Positions 16,541 to 25,191 are shown, counted from the first letter of the stretch. The stretch is 64,000 nucleotides of DNA from Sphingobacterium humi (GCF_009768885.1 NZ_WSQA01000012.1:1-64000), one strand, 5' to 3'. The notes: generated from the letters alone by a model not told the origin. Numbers and translations are program-made.

Positions 16541-18220
16541 CTACTTCAATACATGGAATTCCGGCGAGAGCAGCTCAATCTCTTCGCGTTGGAACACGTA
16601 GCGTATGTTTTCCAATAGTTTGCTATAAATCATGGCCTGGGCATTGGCTTCCTTTGTATAGGCATTGATTTGATAGGAGATATTAAAATCATTAAGCTGC
16701 GTTTGCAATACGAATGGTTTAGGCTCTTGCTGTATATATGGCGTGTGTAGGGCTGCCTCAATCAATAAGGGATATACCTTTTCCCAAGGTACTTCATAGT
16801 CTAAACTTAGGGTGTAGTGCACAATTAATCCCTTACCGTCATTTTTAGTGTGGTTAGAATAGTTTACCGTGGTGCTGGAAAGGATCATGGAATTTGGAAC
16901 GGTAATATCTTCATTTTTTATCGTCTTTATCCGCGTCACCAACATCGATTTTTCCATAACATCACCTACCGAATCCCCAATTTTTACGCGGTCGCCAATA
17001 CGGAATGGGCGCATATAGGTTATCACCAGGCCGGCAACAATATTGGCAATGGCATTGGAGGAACCCAGGGATACCAGGACGCCAAGAAACACGGTTACCC
17101 CTTGAAAGGCTGGCGAGCTGGAGCCCGGCAGAAAGGGGAAGATGAGCACCAACATAAAGGCATACAGCATAAACCGCAGGATATTAAAGGTGGGCAAGGC
17201 CCAATCGGCATGAAAACCTTTTAGGTGGATATGGCCGCGCTCCATTTCCAGAAATACATAGCGTATTAAGTGAATGCCGTATTTAAAGAGAATAAAAATC
17301 AATAAAATGCGAATCAGGTTTGGCAAATAGGCGATTGCAGCCCATACCATTGATTTTATGGGGCTTAATACCCAGTCGATCAAGGTGCCTGTCCAAGCTT
17401 CTGTTTCCGGAAAAAGGCTAAAGAGCAAGGGTATGGTCAAATAGATGCTTAAGCCAATAAATATGATTTTTAATAAGCCATTGATGCGTAAGAATATGTT
17501 CTCAATATGTTCGGGTTTCACAATTTTCAAGCGCTTCAATAAACCGATATTGCCATAACGCTGTTTATTCGCAGATATATTGTGCGCTAAATATTGGAAC
17601 AAGCGATGGATGCTATAGATCAATAAGGCCGTTGTTAACAGCACCAAAGTCGAAAGACCTAACCTTTTCAAGAGGGTCAACCAGCTGTGGTTCTCCCTTT
17701 CTTTCAGAATACTCTCTTTTATAATGCTTAAATAATTGCTGGCCAGTTCTTCTTTGGAATAGCCAAGCATGCTTGCATCTAAGTTGCTGATGCTGATAAT
17801 AACTTCCTCGCCAGCGTATACAATATCCTCAGTATCCGATTGTTGTTGAATTTGGAGTTGCTCCGGTTCAAAATGGGTCGCTTGATAAAGCTGTTTAATT
17901 TTCTCGCTAATAGCTGCTGCACGTTCTTTGGGCAAAAAGGAACCCACCTTGGTATAAATGGCAAATAGACTATCTTGATTCAGGCGTACGGCATAGGAAG
18001 TTGGTAATAGCCGGACTTCAGCTGTACCGGAAGCGGGCTTTCCCAGTTTCACCGAATCGTTAGGTTCGGCATCCCCAATCTTTTCGCTGGTTTGTGTGGG
18101 CACAGCCGCAGGGCTAACGATGCTTGCCGCCAGGTTGCTGCTTGGGCTTTCCTGTATGTTTAATGCGGTAAAGAAGAAGGTATGAAGATGAAGGAAAACG
18201 AGGAGGTAATAAAATAACAT
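16541..18220 (-). CDS. MscS-family mechanosensitive channel with periplasmic N-domain
   Basis: At 559 residues it has a hydrophobic N-terminus (about 1-20), a periplasmic domain of about 160 residues, then several membrane helices (about 180-390). The MscS core is ASLGSSNAIANIVAGL-like pore helix TM3 followed by the beta-domain VITYMRPFRIGDRVKIGDSVGDV (about 395-460) and the alpha/beta C-terminal domain. Such channels open on membrane tension to release osmolytes in the inner membrane. The extra N-terminal domain makes it one of the larger MscS subfamilies; the gating signal is unknown. Confidence 0.9.
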   Translation of the reverse strand: MLFYYLLVFLHLHTFFFTALNIQESPSSNLAASIVSPAAVPTQTSEKIGDAEPNDSVKLGKPASGTAEVRLLPTSYAVRLNQDSLFAIYTKVGSFLPKERAAAISEKIKQLYQATHFEPEQLQIQQQSDTEDIVYAGEEVIISISNLDASMLGYSKEELASNYLSIIKESILKERENHSWLTLLKRLGLSTLVLLTTALLIYSIHRLFQYLAHNISANKQRYGNIGLLKRLKIVKPEHIENIFLRINGLLKIIFIGLSIYLTIPLLFSLFPETEAWTGTLIDWVLSPIKSMVWAAIAYLPNLIRILLIFILFKYGIHLIRYVFLEMERGHIHLKGFHADWALPTFNILRFMLYAFMLVLIFPFLPGSSSPAFQGVTVFLGVLVSLGSSNAIANIVAGLVITYMRPFRIGDRVKIGDSVGDVMEKSMLVTRIKTIKNEDITVPNSMILSSTTVNYSNHTKNDGKGLIVHYTLSLDYEVPWEKVYPLLIEAALHTPYIQQEPKPFVLQTQLNDFNISYQINAYTKEANAQAMIYSKLLENIRYVFQREEIELLSPEFHVLK

Positions 18221-18328
18221 ATAGTGTAACTGCTGTGCACAACAAAGTTACGTTAATTTATTTAATTTCTTTTAAAGAATAAATAGTGAATACGAGGAAA
18301 ATATGCTTGATTTCGCTTGTTTTTCAGG

Positions 18329-18370
18329 AATAAAGGCCGACCTATTCGGGAAAATAGGTCGGCCTTTATT
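18329..18370 (-). terminator. Strong hairpin after DUF2027-like gene
   Basis: Perfect 18-base arms (AATAAAGGCCGACCTATT and its complement) surround a 6-base loop just past the stop of the minus-strand DUF2027-like gene. The T-run is short on the minus strand but AT-rich on both sides. Confidence 0.75.
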
Positions 18371-18374
18371 GTTT

Positions 18375-19013
18375 TTATTTTGGACGATGGGAGATAAAAT
18401 GGGCTTTCAATTTATCGAGTCCAATGTTTTCTTCAATTTTATCCAATTCGAATAACCAGGCCTTCTCCGGTAGAACTTCCGAGTTTTCTTTGGAATTAAT
18501 CAGGTCTAGTGCTTTCACTTTAATGGTCTTTTCCAACGGCGCTACGGGGCTATGGGCTCTTCTGGATGTTCGGATGATCTGAAATTCCAGACTCGGCCAT
18601 TTATGGATGTTGGAGAAATTGGCGGTATAGATCTGATGGTATTCCCGTGCCGGAATAATATTATTGTAAATGCCGGTACACTTGCCTCCGCTCTGTTCCT
18701 TCACGGCCACCAGCAGCTCATAGCTTGTTTCATTGGCAATAAAAAACTTCACCAAGCCTTCTTTTTGCTCGCCTGTTAAGGCTAAAAAGATGCCCTTATC
18801 AATAAATTTCTGCGTGTTGTTTACCAACACAGGCTCTTCATCCTCTTCCATGCGCATATTCCCATGCACCAGGGTAATCTTATTCTGTAACACCGGGATC
18901 TCAAAACCCGTGTCGTCCGTTACGCCAACCATGCCGTTGGCCATAAAGGAGGTAATATGTCCTTCGATAGGTTCGTCTACAAAACGCACCAAATCGCCTA
19001 TTTTAAAATTCAT
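18375..19013 (-). CDS. DUF2027-like protein, no Smr domain
   Basis: This 212-residue protein opens with FKIGDLVRFVDEPIEGHITSF, a KOW/SH3-like segment like that of DUF2027 proteins of Bacteroidota, which often carry a C-terminal Smr domain. The middle is beta-rich and the C-terminus (about 165-212) ends in KLKAHFISHRPK, but no Smr motif is seen, so it would be a shortened form. Function unknown. It overlaps the upstream aminotransferase gene by 4 bp and ends at a strong hairpin. Confidence 0.7.
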   Translation of the reverse strand: MNFKIGDLVRFVDEPIEGHITSFMANGMVGVTDDTGFEIPVLQNKITLVHGNMRMEEDEEPVLVNNTQKFIDKGIFLALTGEQKEGLVKFFIANETSYELLVAVKEQSGGKCTGIYNNIIPAREYHQIYTANFSNIHKWPSLEFQIIRTSRRAHSPVAPLEKTIKVKALDLINSKENSEVLPEKAWLFELDKIEENIGLDKLKAHFISHRPK

Positions 19014-20089
19014 CTTATCTTATCTATTATGCGTATTAACGTTTGAATGTCGGATTCATTATTATATAAATGCAAGCCAATGCGGATGCCGCTCCCTCGC
19101 GGGAAGCACTTCAATCCCGCCTGTAGCAGTTCTGGGTACAGGTTCGGATCGACTTGAATATTGATTAAGGAACTTTTGTTTTTCCGTTGACTAATCAGGG
19201 GTAGCACTAGTTCTCTCTCCTCCAATTGAGGGTATAGGCTGTTGCTTAATGCCTGAATATGCTCCGCTATGGCAGTTTCATTAAATTCCTGAAATAAACT
19301 CAAGGTACTTAATAAGGTACCTTGGGCGATGGTATCGATATGGCCAGGTTCAAAGAACGTGTCCAAAACCTCTTTTTCGCGCCAGAAGTCTACCGTCGGA
19401 CGAGGTATTCCCTCCAGGTTTGCATCTAACAGTTGTTGTAAGTTTTTATTCAGCAGCAAAAAGCCATTTCCAAAACCGCTACACAGCCATTTATAGCCGC
19501 TACTGGCCATGGCATCTATGCCGGAAGCGTCGAAATCAAAAGGCTCGGTTCCTAAATATTGAGAACCATCGGCAATGATGAGTGTTTCCGGAAAATCACG
19601 CTTCAATTGTTGAAAGAAGGCAATATCTAATTTCAGCCCTGTGATGTATTGTACAATGCTGACCACAAAAACCTGCCTAGGGTTTTTGCGTAATGCTTCG
19701 TATATACTGGCCTCAATTTCCGGATGTACCGCCAGGCTATTGATCTTTCTTTTGCGCGCGATGAGGGGGTATTGGATGGAAGGATATTCGCCTTCCAGTA
19801 TTAAAAACTCCCGATCTGTAGGCAAACGATCCAGCAGACTGGCGTAAGCAAAGGAAAAGTTCGGACAGAGGTATACCTTGCTGTTTGCTGCTTGAAAATA
19901 GGTGGCAATTTTGGCGCGTACCGTATTCAGGAACTCCCCTTGTTTGTCGCGGTGATCCTCACGGGCATCAAAAAACTGTTCCTGCCAATCCTGACGCCAT
20001 TGTAAGCTACGCGCCGGCAGCAGGCCATTTCCTGCGCTATTTAAGTAGCAAATATCACTTGGAATATTAAAGTAATCGCGGAAATTCAT
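19010..20089 (-). CDS. Class V aminotransferase-like PLP enzyme
   Basis: At 359 residues it shows the fold-type I PLP pattern of class V aminotransferases (NifS/selenocysteine lyase/kynureninase group): N-terminal YLNSAGNGLLPARS, the PLP-contacting IADGSQYLG, and the internal-aldimine lysine in SSGYKWLCSGFGNGF (about 198). No desulfurase cysteine loop is evident, so an amino-acid lyase or aminotransferase role is more likely; substrate unknown. It overlaps aat by 23 bp upstream and the DUF2027-like gene by 4 bp downstream, so the three are one transcription unit with rbfA. Confidence 0.85.
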   Translation of the reverse strand: MNFRDYFNIPSDICYLNSAGNGLLPARSLQWRQDWQEQFFDAREDHRDKQGEFLNTVRAKIATYFQAANSKVYLCPNFSFAYASLLDRLPTDREFLILEGEYPSIQYPLIARKRKINSLAVHPEIEASIYEALRKNPRQVFVVSIVQYITGLKLDIAFFQQLKRDFPETLIIADGSQYLGTEPFDFDASGIDAMASSGYKWLCSGFGNGFLLLNKNLQQLLDANLEGIPRPTVDFWREKEVLDTFFEPGHIDTIAQGTLLSTLSLFQEFNETAIAEHIQALSNSLYPQLEERELVLPLISQRKNKSSLINIQVDPNLYPELLQAGLKCFPRGSGIRIGLHLYNNESDIQTLIRIIDKIR

Positions 20090-20735
20090 AAGCCTGTAAG
20101 TGTTGATTCTGTATAAAGCTAGTAAAATCTTCTTGGGCTATCAATTTTGCACCCATACTTGCTAAGTGCTCAGAATGGATCTGGCAATCGACGAGGGCGA
20201 TGCCTTCCAGTTGCACTAAATGGATAAAGGCTAATTTGGAGCTGTTGGCTTGCGTAGAAAACATGCTTTCTCCACAAAAAACGGCACCCACCTGAATACC
20301 ATATAATCCACCTACGAGCGCATCGCCATCCCATACTTCAATGCTATGGGCATAACCCAATTGATGCAGCTGCAGGTAGGCGGCCTGCATTTCCGGAAGT
20401 ATCCAAGTGCCCGATTGTCCTGCTCGTTTGCTATTCGCGCAGGCTTGAATAACGGCTTCAAAAGCCTGATCGTGCGTAATGCGGAACTTCTTTCCACGCA
20501 TCACCTGCTTCATGCTTTTGCTGATGCGCATGTCGGCACGGCTAATGACAAAGCGTTCTCTAGGAGCATACCATAAGATCGGGCTGTCTTCGTCATACCA
20601 CGGGAAAATACCATTTTGGTAGGCCAAGAGCAGTCGCTCCACGCTCAAGTCAGCACCTACCGCCAACAAGCCATCCTCATCGGCCAAACGGGGATGTGGA
20701 AAAGCCAAGGTAGCTGGATCCAATAAAAAAGCCAT
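20067..20735 (-). CDS. aat: Leucyl/phenylalanyl-tRNA-protein transferase
   Basis: Aat adds Leu or Phe from charged tRNA to N-terminal Arg/Lys of proteins for ClpS/ClpAP degradation. The 222-residue sequence has the diagnostic start FPHPRLADEDGLLAVGADLS and YQNGIFPWYDEDSPILWYAPRERFVI, and later AVFCGESMFSTQANSSKLAF and LVDCQIHSEHLASMGA. All expected blocks are present, so it should be active. rbfA ends 13 bp upstream and the aminotransferase overlaps downstream. Confidence 0.96.
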   Translation of the reverse strand: MAFLLDPATLAFPHPRLADEDGLLAVGADLSVERLLLAYQNGIFPWYDEDSPILWYAPRERFVISRADMRISKSMKQVMRGKKFRITHDQAFEAVIQACANSKRAGQSGTWILPEMQAAYLQLHQLGYAHSIEVWDGDALVGGLYGIQVGAVFCGESMFSTQANSSKLAFIHLVQLEGIALVDCQIHSEHLASMGAKLIAQEDFTSFIQNQHLQAYEFPRLL

Positions 20736-20748
20736 GAAGGAAGGCTGC

Positions 20749-21120
20749 TTATTCGGGTTGACGTGGTTCTTTGCTGATTTCGTCGAACAATTTATCCATA
20801 TGCTCTACGTATTCATTGGTATCGTCTAAGAAGAATTCCAATTGCGGTACAATCCGTGCCTGGTTCTTGATGCGTGCCCCTAATTTATAACGTATTTCAT
20901 TGGTTTTGCTACGTACATTCGTGATTGCTTCCTTAGCTGTACTGCTGTTCAAGAAGCTTAAATATACGCGGGCAATGGATAGGTCGGGTGTAACACGAAC
21001 TTTCGTTACGGTAATAAATGCACCAGGTGCCCATGAATTCCCCTCCCGCTGAAACATCTCCGCTAAATCTTGTTGAATCACACCGGCAAATCGCTGTTGT
21101 CTTTTACTTTCTGTTCCCAT
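20749..21120 (-). CDS. rbfA: Ribosome-binding factor A
   Basis: This 123-residue KH-like protein has the RbfA features: N-terminal ESKRQQRFAGVIQQDLAEMFQ, ITVTKVRVTPDLSIARVYLSF, and IRYKLGARIKNQARIVPQLEFFLDDTNEYVEHMDKLFDEI. It assists late 16S rRNA maturation of the 30S subunit. It is the first gene of the minus-strand run rbfA-aat-aminotransferase-DUF2027-like; its promoter should lie just above 21120. Confidence 0.95.
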   Translation of the reverse strand: MGTESKRQQRFAGVIQQDLAEMFQREGNSWAPGAFITVTKVRVTPDLSIARVYLSFLNSSTAKEAITNVRSKTNEIRYKLGARIKNQARIVPQLEFFLDDTNEYVEHMDKLFDEISKEPRQPE

Positions 21121-21286
21121 AATGCTATCGAATTTCGGAAAGCTGTATTACGTTTCCGATATAAGGCAAATATAAGGAATTTTGAAAATATGCTATGGCT
21201 ATTTGATTGGGCAATGCGAAGGGCATTGAAAAGACATGGGTTTTAACTTTCGTTTTTTAGCAGCTTTGCTCGTCCCTTGTTGCGGC

Positions 21287-21366
21287 CTTTGCAAAGGGGA
21301 TTGATACGGGTGATAAAGGGGTGAGTAAGGGGAGAGAAAGGGGGAAGCGGGGAAGGAGGGGGGAAG
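21287..21366 (+). repeat. Purine-rich intergenic repeat, copy 1
   Basis: Contains TTTGCAAAGGGG, then ATACGGGTG, then several AAAGGGG-like blocks. The same order of blocks appears on the other strand at about 47738-47800. In both loci it directly precedes the REP-like pair. Confidence 0.55.
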
Positions 21367-21392
21367 GTTGTCTTTTAGAAGTTAGAGTGTTT

Positions 21393-21596
21393 GTCGTCGT
21401 GCTGTCGTCGTGCTGTCATCGTGAGCGGAGTCGAACGACTGGTACGTCAATGCAATCAACCATACTTAAAACACTTGTTAACAATAAAATTTGTAAATAT
21501 AACAATGGAAATCAATCGATTACAGTTTTACACCTGTACTGACGTACCAGTCGTTCGACTCCGCTCACGATGACAGCACGACGACAGCACGATGAC
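21393..21596. repeat. 57-bp inverted repeat of REP-like units (one mismatch)
   Basis: Left arm 21393-21449 and right arm 21540-21596 are reverse complements except at one position. Each arm has two to three 11-bp units of GTCRTCGTGCT type, then GTGAGCGGAGTCGAACGACT and GGTACGTCA. The inner 35 bp match exactly. The arms flank a 90-base AT-rich spacer. Read as RNA or single-stranded DNA this would form a long hairpin. The AGTCG/CGACT pair inside each arm is itself a small hairpin, as in bacterial REP elements. Confidence 0.85.
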
Positions 21597-21666
21597 AGCA
21601 CAATGACAAAGCGATGGCAGCACGAAAACAAAAGTTTATAAAAAAGCAGAGCAAAATCTACCCCAC

Positions 21667-21839
21667 AAAAAAAGACTTGTCGTGGGCATAGTGACAAGTC
21701 TTTAATCAAAATTAGTTTATAATTGGATAGAATAATATTTTTCAAGTTTTAAGACTTTTTGGGTCTATCATGTTTAGTTTTTTAGGAGGTTATTAACGTG
21801 AGTTTACACTCACTATGGTACTCTTTTCATTCCCCTTTA
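21667..21839 (-). ncRNA. Candidate small RNA A (about 170 nt)
   Basis: On the minus strand a promoter (TTG, 20 bases, TATGTTTG at 21845-21875) is followed about 170 bases later by a perfect 11-bp hairpin and a run of seven T (21667-21703). No frame longer than nine codons lies between. An internal GTGAGT/ACTCAC hairpin (21797-21812) adds structure. The neighbour upstream on this strand is the divergent argH, so the terminator has no other gene to serve. Family unknown; transcription is inferred from signals only. Confidence 0.45.
21671..21703 (-). terminator. Intrinsic terminator of candidate RNA A
   Basis: AAAGACTTGTC and its exact complement flank an 11-base loop; on the minus strand the stem runs straight into seven T. 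It points left, away from argH. Confidence 0.8.
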
Positions 21840-21844
21840 CATCA

Positions 21845-21875
21845 CAAACATAGGGCTTTAATCTGTTCACTCCAA
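21845..21875 (-). promoter_or_regulatory. Promoter of candidate RNA A (TTG-N20-TATGTTTG)
   Basis: Both elements of the Bacteroidota primary-sigma promoter are present: TTG at 21873-21875 and TATGTTTG at 21845-21852, 20 bases apart, close to the described spacing. It is one of the best-matching promoters in the window. Confidence 0.55.
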
Positions 21876-22135
21876 GATGTTTTTGAAAAAAAAGTAAGTG
21901 GTTACTTAATTTCGGCTATTCCGGTAAATATCTATTTCTTTGGTATAGATTCGCGGTTTAATGGTATTTTTCATGTTAAACAGGGGTGAATAAATTGTTT
22001 ATAATCTGTGAATAAGGCTTGCTAAAACGCAATAGCATTTGAGCTGAGGGCTTGTTTTTTTAATTGAAAATCTCTTGTTTTTTGTGGGGTTTATTGCTTT
22101 TATAATTGGTATTTTTGTTGCACAAAAGATTGAAC

Positions 22136-23467
22136 ATGAAGATTTGGCAAAAAAATATTGATGTGGATTCCTTTGTAGAATCCTTTACGGTTGGTCGCGA
22201 CCGCGAGATGGATCTACACTTGGCTGCTGCTGATGTGCTGGGTTCTTTGGCGCATACGAAAATGTTGGAAAGCATTGGCTTAATGAGCGCGGAAGATCTT
22301 GCTGCGGTGCAACAGGAATTGAAAACCATTTACCAAGAGGTGATGGACGATAAATTCCAGATTGAGGATAGCGTAGAAGATGTGCACTCGCAGGTAGAGA
22401 TGATGCTGACCCAACGGATTGGGGAGGCAGGGAAGAAAATCCATTCCGGCCGATCGCGTAATGATCAAGTCTTGGTCGATCTGAAGTTGTATTTCCGTTC
22501 CGAAATCGAAAGCATCTTCCAGAATACCGAAACCTTATTTCAACAATTGATTCAATTAAGCAATCAATACCAACAGGTGTTGATGCCCGGATATACCCAT
22601 TTGCAAATCGCGATGCCATCGTCCTTTGGCCTTTGGTTTGGTGCCTATGCCGAGAGTTTGATCGACGATTTACAGCTTTTAAAAGCGGCTTGGTCCGTAT
22701 GCAATAAGAATCCACTGGGTTCTGCTGCAGGCTATGGCTCGTCCTTCCCTTTGAACCGGACCATGACCACCGAACTGCTGGGCTTTGAAGATTTAAACTA
22801 TAACGTGGTGTATGCGCAGATGGGGCGTGGTAAAACCGAGCGTATCTTGGCGCAGGCCATGAGTTCTATTGCCGCTACCTTGGCGAAATTTGCCATGGAT
22901 GTGACCTTGTTTATCAATCAGAATTTTGGCTTTATCTCTTTTCCGGCTCATTTGACCACCGGATCGAGCATTATGCCGCATAAGAAAAACCCAGACGTGT
23001 TCGAGTTGATCCGTTCTCGTTGTAACAAAATTCAGGCTTTACCGAATGAAATTGCTATGATGACGACGAACCTTCCGGTTGGTTACCACCGCGACTTGCA
23101 ATTGCTGAAGGAAAACCTGTTCCCAGCCTTTCAATCACTAAATGATTGTCTTGCCATCGCGACCTATATGTTGCAACACATCAGCATTAAGGAGGATATC
23201 TTAGACGATCCGAAATATGATTATTTATTTAGTGTGGAAGTGGTTAATAACGAGGTGTTAAAAGGCATTCCATTCCGTGAGGCCTACAAAAATATTGGTT
23301 TGGCGATTGAGGAAGGTACTTTTCAACCGGCCAAAGAAGTGAACCATAGCCATGAGGGTAGCATCGGCAACCTATGCAATCATCAATTAGAACGTATGTT
23401 TGCGGAAGTGAAGCAAGCCTTTGGCTTCGATAAGGTGCATCAGGCACTCGATGCGCTCGTGAAGTAA
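22136..23467 (+). CDS. argH: Argininosuccinate lyase
   Basis: ArgH splits argininosuccinate to arginine and fumarate. The family signature GSSIMPHKKNPD is in the catalytic loop (about 279-290), with HSGRSRNDQ near residue 100 and GYTHLQ near residue 150. At 443 residues it is full length. ATG at 22136 gives the usual MKIWQK start; a TTG-type start 30 bp upstream would lie in the promoter region. A TATTTTTG element is 18 bases upstream. No other arg gene is adjacent. It ends at a hairpin shared with galM. Confidence 0.95.
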   Translation: MKIWQKNIDVDSFVESFTVGRDREMDLHLAAADVLGSLAHTKMLESIGLMSAEDLAAVQQELKTIYQEVMDDKFQIEDSVEDVHSQVEMMLTQRIGEAGKKIHSGRSRNDQVLVDLKLYFRSEIESIFQNTETLFQQLIQLSNQYQQVLMPGYTHLQIAMPSSFGLWFGAYAESLIDDLQLLKAAWSVCNKNPLGSAAGYGSSFPLNRTMTTELLGFEDLNYNVVYAQMGRGKTERILAQAMSSIAATLAKFAMDVTLFINQNFGFISFPAHLTTGSSIMPHKKNPDVFELIRSRCNKIQALPNEIAMMTTNLPVGYHRDLQLLKENLFPAFQSLNDCLAIATYMLQHISIKEDILDDPKYDYLFSVEVVNNEVLKGIPFREAYKNIGLAIEEGTFQPAKEVNHSHEGSIGNLCNHQLERMFAEVKQAFGFDKVHQALDALVK

Positions 23468-23484
23468 AAAATAAAAAGAAAGGT

Positions 23485-23512
23485 AAAAAGGAGGTCTTAG
23501 GCCTCCTTTTTT
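23485..23512 (+). terminator. argH terminator overlapping the galM stop
   Basis: AAAAAGGAGG / CCTCCTTTTTT hairpin with a T-run on the plus strand. The galM stop codon (minus strand) falls in the loop, so the hairpin may serve both convergent genes. Confidence 0.8.
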
Positions 23513-24561
23513 ATGCTGAATTTATACTTAATCATGCTTTCAAACTGCTCGCCGGGTTTCAACAGCACGGGAGGGAAATGCGCCTTGTTCGGGCTATCCG
23601 GATAATGCTGTGCTTCGAAACAGAATCCACCATAGCGCAAATAACGTTGCCCCGCTTTTCCTTGATCGTCGGCAAGGAAATTCCCCGAATAAAAATGCAT
23701 CGCCGGTTCAGAGGTAAATACTTCCAACAAGATGCCGCTTTCTTTTGCATAGGCCGTCGCTGCCGGTTGGCTTGCTGCAACTTTATTCACATAGGAGTGG
23801 TCGATGCCACTGCCAAATACAATCTGCTCTTCTGTACTGCTAATGGAATCTACTAATTTGCGGGGTTCCCGAAAGTCTAATGCTGTTCCGGCAACCGGGA
23901 GCACTTCGCCTGTGGGGATTTGATTCTCATCTATCGGGATAAATTCTTCGGCAGGTACACAGAACTCATGGTTCAATACATCGCCATTGCCTTCGCCATT
24001 GAGGTTGAAAAACGCATGGTTGGTGAGGTTGACAATCGTGGGTGCATCGGTGGAGGCGCGGAAGGTCATCAGGATTTCGTTTTCATTGGTCAACTCATAA
24101 GTAATGGTTGTCTTTAACTCGCCCGGAAACCCTTCTTCTCCGTCCGGGGAAATATAATAGAAGTTAACAATCTTATTAAAGCTGACTTGTCGATCCCATA
24201 TCCGGTTATGAAAACCTGTAGGCCCACCGTGTAAACTGTTGCTGCCGTTGTTTTGGTTCAGGCAATACTCTTTTTCGTTTAAGCTGAACTTTCCTTGGGC
24301 AATTCGGTTACAATAGCGGCCGATTGTTGCGCCATGGTAAGGCTCCTTGGCATCCAGGTAGGCTTGTATACTGGGGAAGCCCAGGATGACATCGATGAGG
24401 TTACCGTGCTTGTCGGGCACCAGGGCACTCACCAAGCGAGCACCAAAGTCGGTTAAGGCAACTTCCATCCCTGCACGGTTGCGAAGGGTAATTAGGTGGG
24501 TGTTTTTCCCCTGGATGTTGCTTTCAAAATCTTTTTTCTCGGGAAGGGTATAGACAATCAT
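23497..24561 (-). CDS. galM: Aldose 1-epimerase
   Basis: GalM interconverts alpha and beta anomers of sugars such as galactose and glucose. At 354 residues it shows GATIGRYCNRIAQGKF, the catalytic His in NLTNHAFFNLNG (about 190), and the Glu base in GFCFEAQHYPDSPNK near the C-terminus. ATG at 24561 is chosen. A longer frame to 24654 would run into the divergent membrane-protein gene and adds a hydrophobic stretch typical of neither family member nor signal peptide context. No other sugar gene is adjacent. Confidence 0.93.
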   Translation of the reverse strand: MIVYTLPEKKDFESNIQGKNTHLITLRNRAGMEVALTDFGARLVSALVPDKHGNLIDVILGFPSIQAYLDAKEPYHGATIGRYCNRIAQGKFSLNEKEYCLNQNNGSNSLHGGPTGFHNRIWDRQVSFNKIVNFYYISPDGEEGFPGELKTTITYELTNENEILMTFRASTDAPTIVNLTNHAFFNLNGEGNGDVLNHEFCVPAEEFIPIDENQIPTGEVLPVAGTALDFREPRKLVDSISSTEEQIVFGSGIDHSYVNKVAASQPAATAYAKESGILLEVFTSEPAMHFYSGNFLADDQGKAGQRYLRYGGFCFEAQHYPDSPNKAHFPPVLLKPGEQFESMIKYKFSIKKEA

Positions 24562-24668
24562 TGTTAGGCATATTACTCGGTTAAAGATAGTAAATAAGGG
24601 AATGGAAGCCAAGAAGAAAAACTTTAATAAGCCCGTTGATTTTTGTAAATTCAAGGAAACGAAAAGGA

Positions 24669-25142
24669 ATGAAACCGATTTATTTTTATTTTGCCAGCTT
24701 GGCGATCCTGTTATTCTTGATCGCTATTTTTCAGGTTTCTACGGCTTCCAATTTCAGCATTCAGCCAACGAGCAGCTTTGTGCTGACTTGGCCTTTACGC
24801 CATTTGGTACTTGCCTTGGCGGGTATTTCCCTTTTGTTTGCCTTACTCTATCGTTTCAGCGAAGAGCAGCTGTATTCGCACCGTTGGTCTATCATGCATT
24901 TCATCTGTTTAACCTGCCTATGTTTAAATGTGTATACCTGGCAGTTACTCGGGCTTCGCTACCTGGATCGCTTGGCAGAATGGAAGGGCAACCCCCAGCA
25001 AATAAGTCAGTTAACGGAGACTTTCCAGCGGATACAGTCCTTTTACATCCTTTCGTTCCTCATTTTAGTAGTGATGCAAAGCCTTTATTTTCTGAATTTA
25101 GGCTTAGGCCTCTACTACCAAAAAAGCGCCGCGCAGTCCTGA
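24669..25142 (+). CDS. Four-helix membrane protein, unknown
   Basis: This 157-residue protein has four hydrophobic segments (about residues 4-24, 42-64, 75-97 and 125-150), a long polar loop with WKGNPQQISQLTETFQRIQSF before the last helix, and a short polar tail. The layout is reminiscent of DUF4293 proteins of Bacteroidota, which I offer only as a possibility. ATG at 24669 follows AAAAGG. It precedes dgt by 49 bp. Confidence 0.7.
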   Translation: MKPIYFYFASLAILLFLIAIFQVSTASNFSIQPTSSFVLTWPLRHLVLALAGISLLFALLYRFSEEQLYSHRWSIMHFICLTCLCLNVYTWQLLGLRYLDRLAEWKGNPQQISQLTETFQRIQSFYILSFLILVVMQSLYFLNLGLGLYYQKSAAQS

Positions 25143-25160
25143 GCTCCCATTTTTAAAATG

Positions 25161-25168
25161 TATATTTG
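25161..25168 (+). promoter_or_regulatory. -7 element upstream of dgt (TATATTTG)
   Basis: Exact TAnnTTTG match 23 bases before the dgt ATG, giving a leader of roughly 18 bases. Confidence 0.4.
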
Positions 25169-25191
25169 CCTAGCAAAATCTGATTGTTTTA

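Larger units (their letters stand above)
21121..22135. other. 1-kb gap: G-rich repeat, inverted REP pair, candidate small RNA, argH promoter
   Basis: No protein gene is supported. From left to right: a purine-rich repeat (21287-21366) related to 47738-47820; an 11-bp tandem array running into a REP-like core, and its inverse partner (21393-21449 and 21540-21596); a minus-strand candidate RNA with promoter and terminator (21667-21875); and a TATTTTTG element (22110-22117) for argH. A 63-codon GTG-started frame at 21798 has no coding character. Confidence 0.7.

Noticed and set aside
21393-21624. Possible CRISPR array from repeated 11-bp units
   Set aside because: Units are contiguous with no unique spacers, are only 11 bp, and no cas genes are present.
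21798-21989. A 63-codon plus-strand frame upstream of argH
   Set aside because: GTG start, no promoter, no recognisable composition, and it overlaps the better supported minus-strand RNA signals.
24562-24654. N-terminal extension of galM
   Set aside because: It would overlap the promoter and first bases of the divergent gene at 24669, and the family start is at 24561.
24669-25142. Overlapping 184-codon frame at 24602-25156 in another frame
   Set aside because: The frame beginning at 24669 has clean membrane helices and a purine-rich site upstream; the other has mixed composition and spans the gene start.
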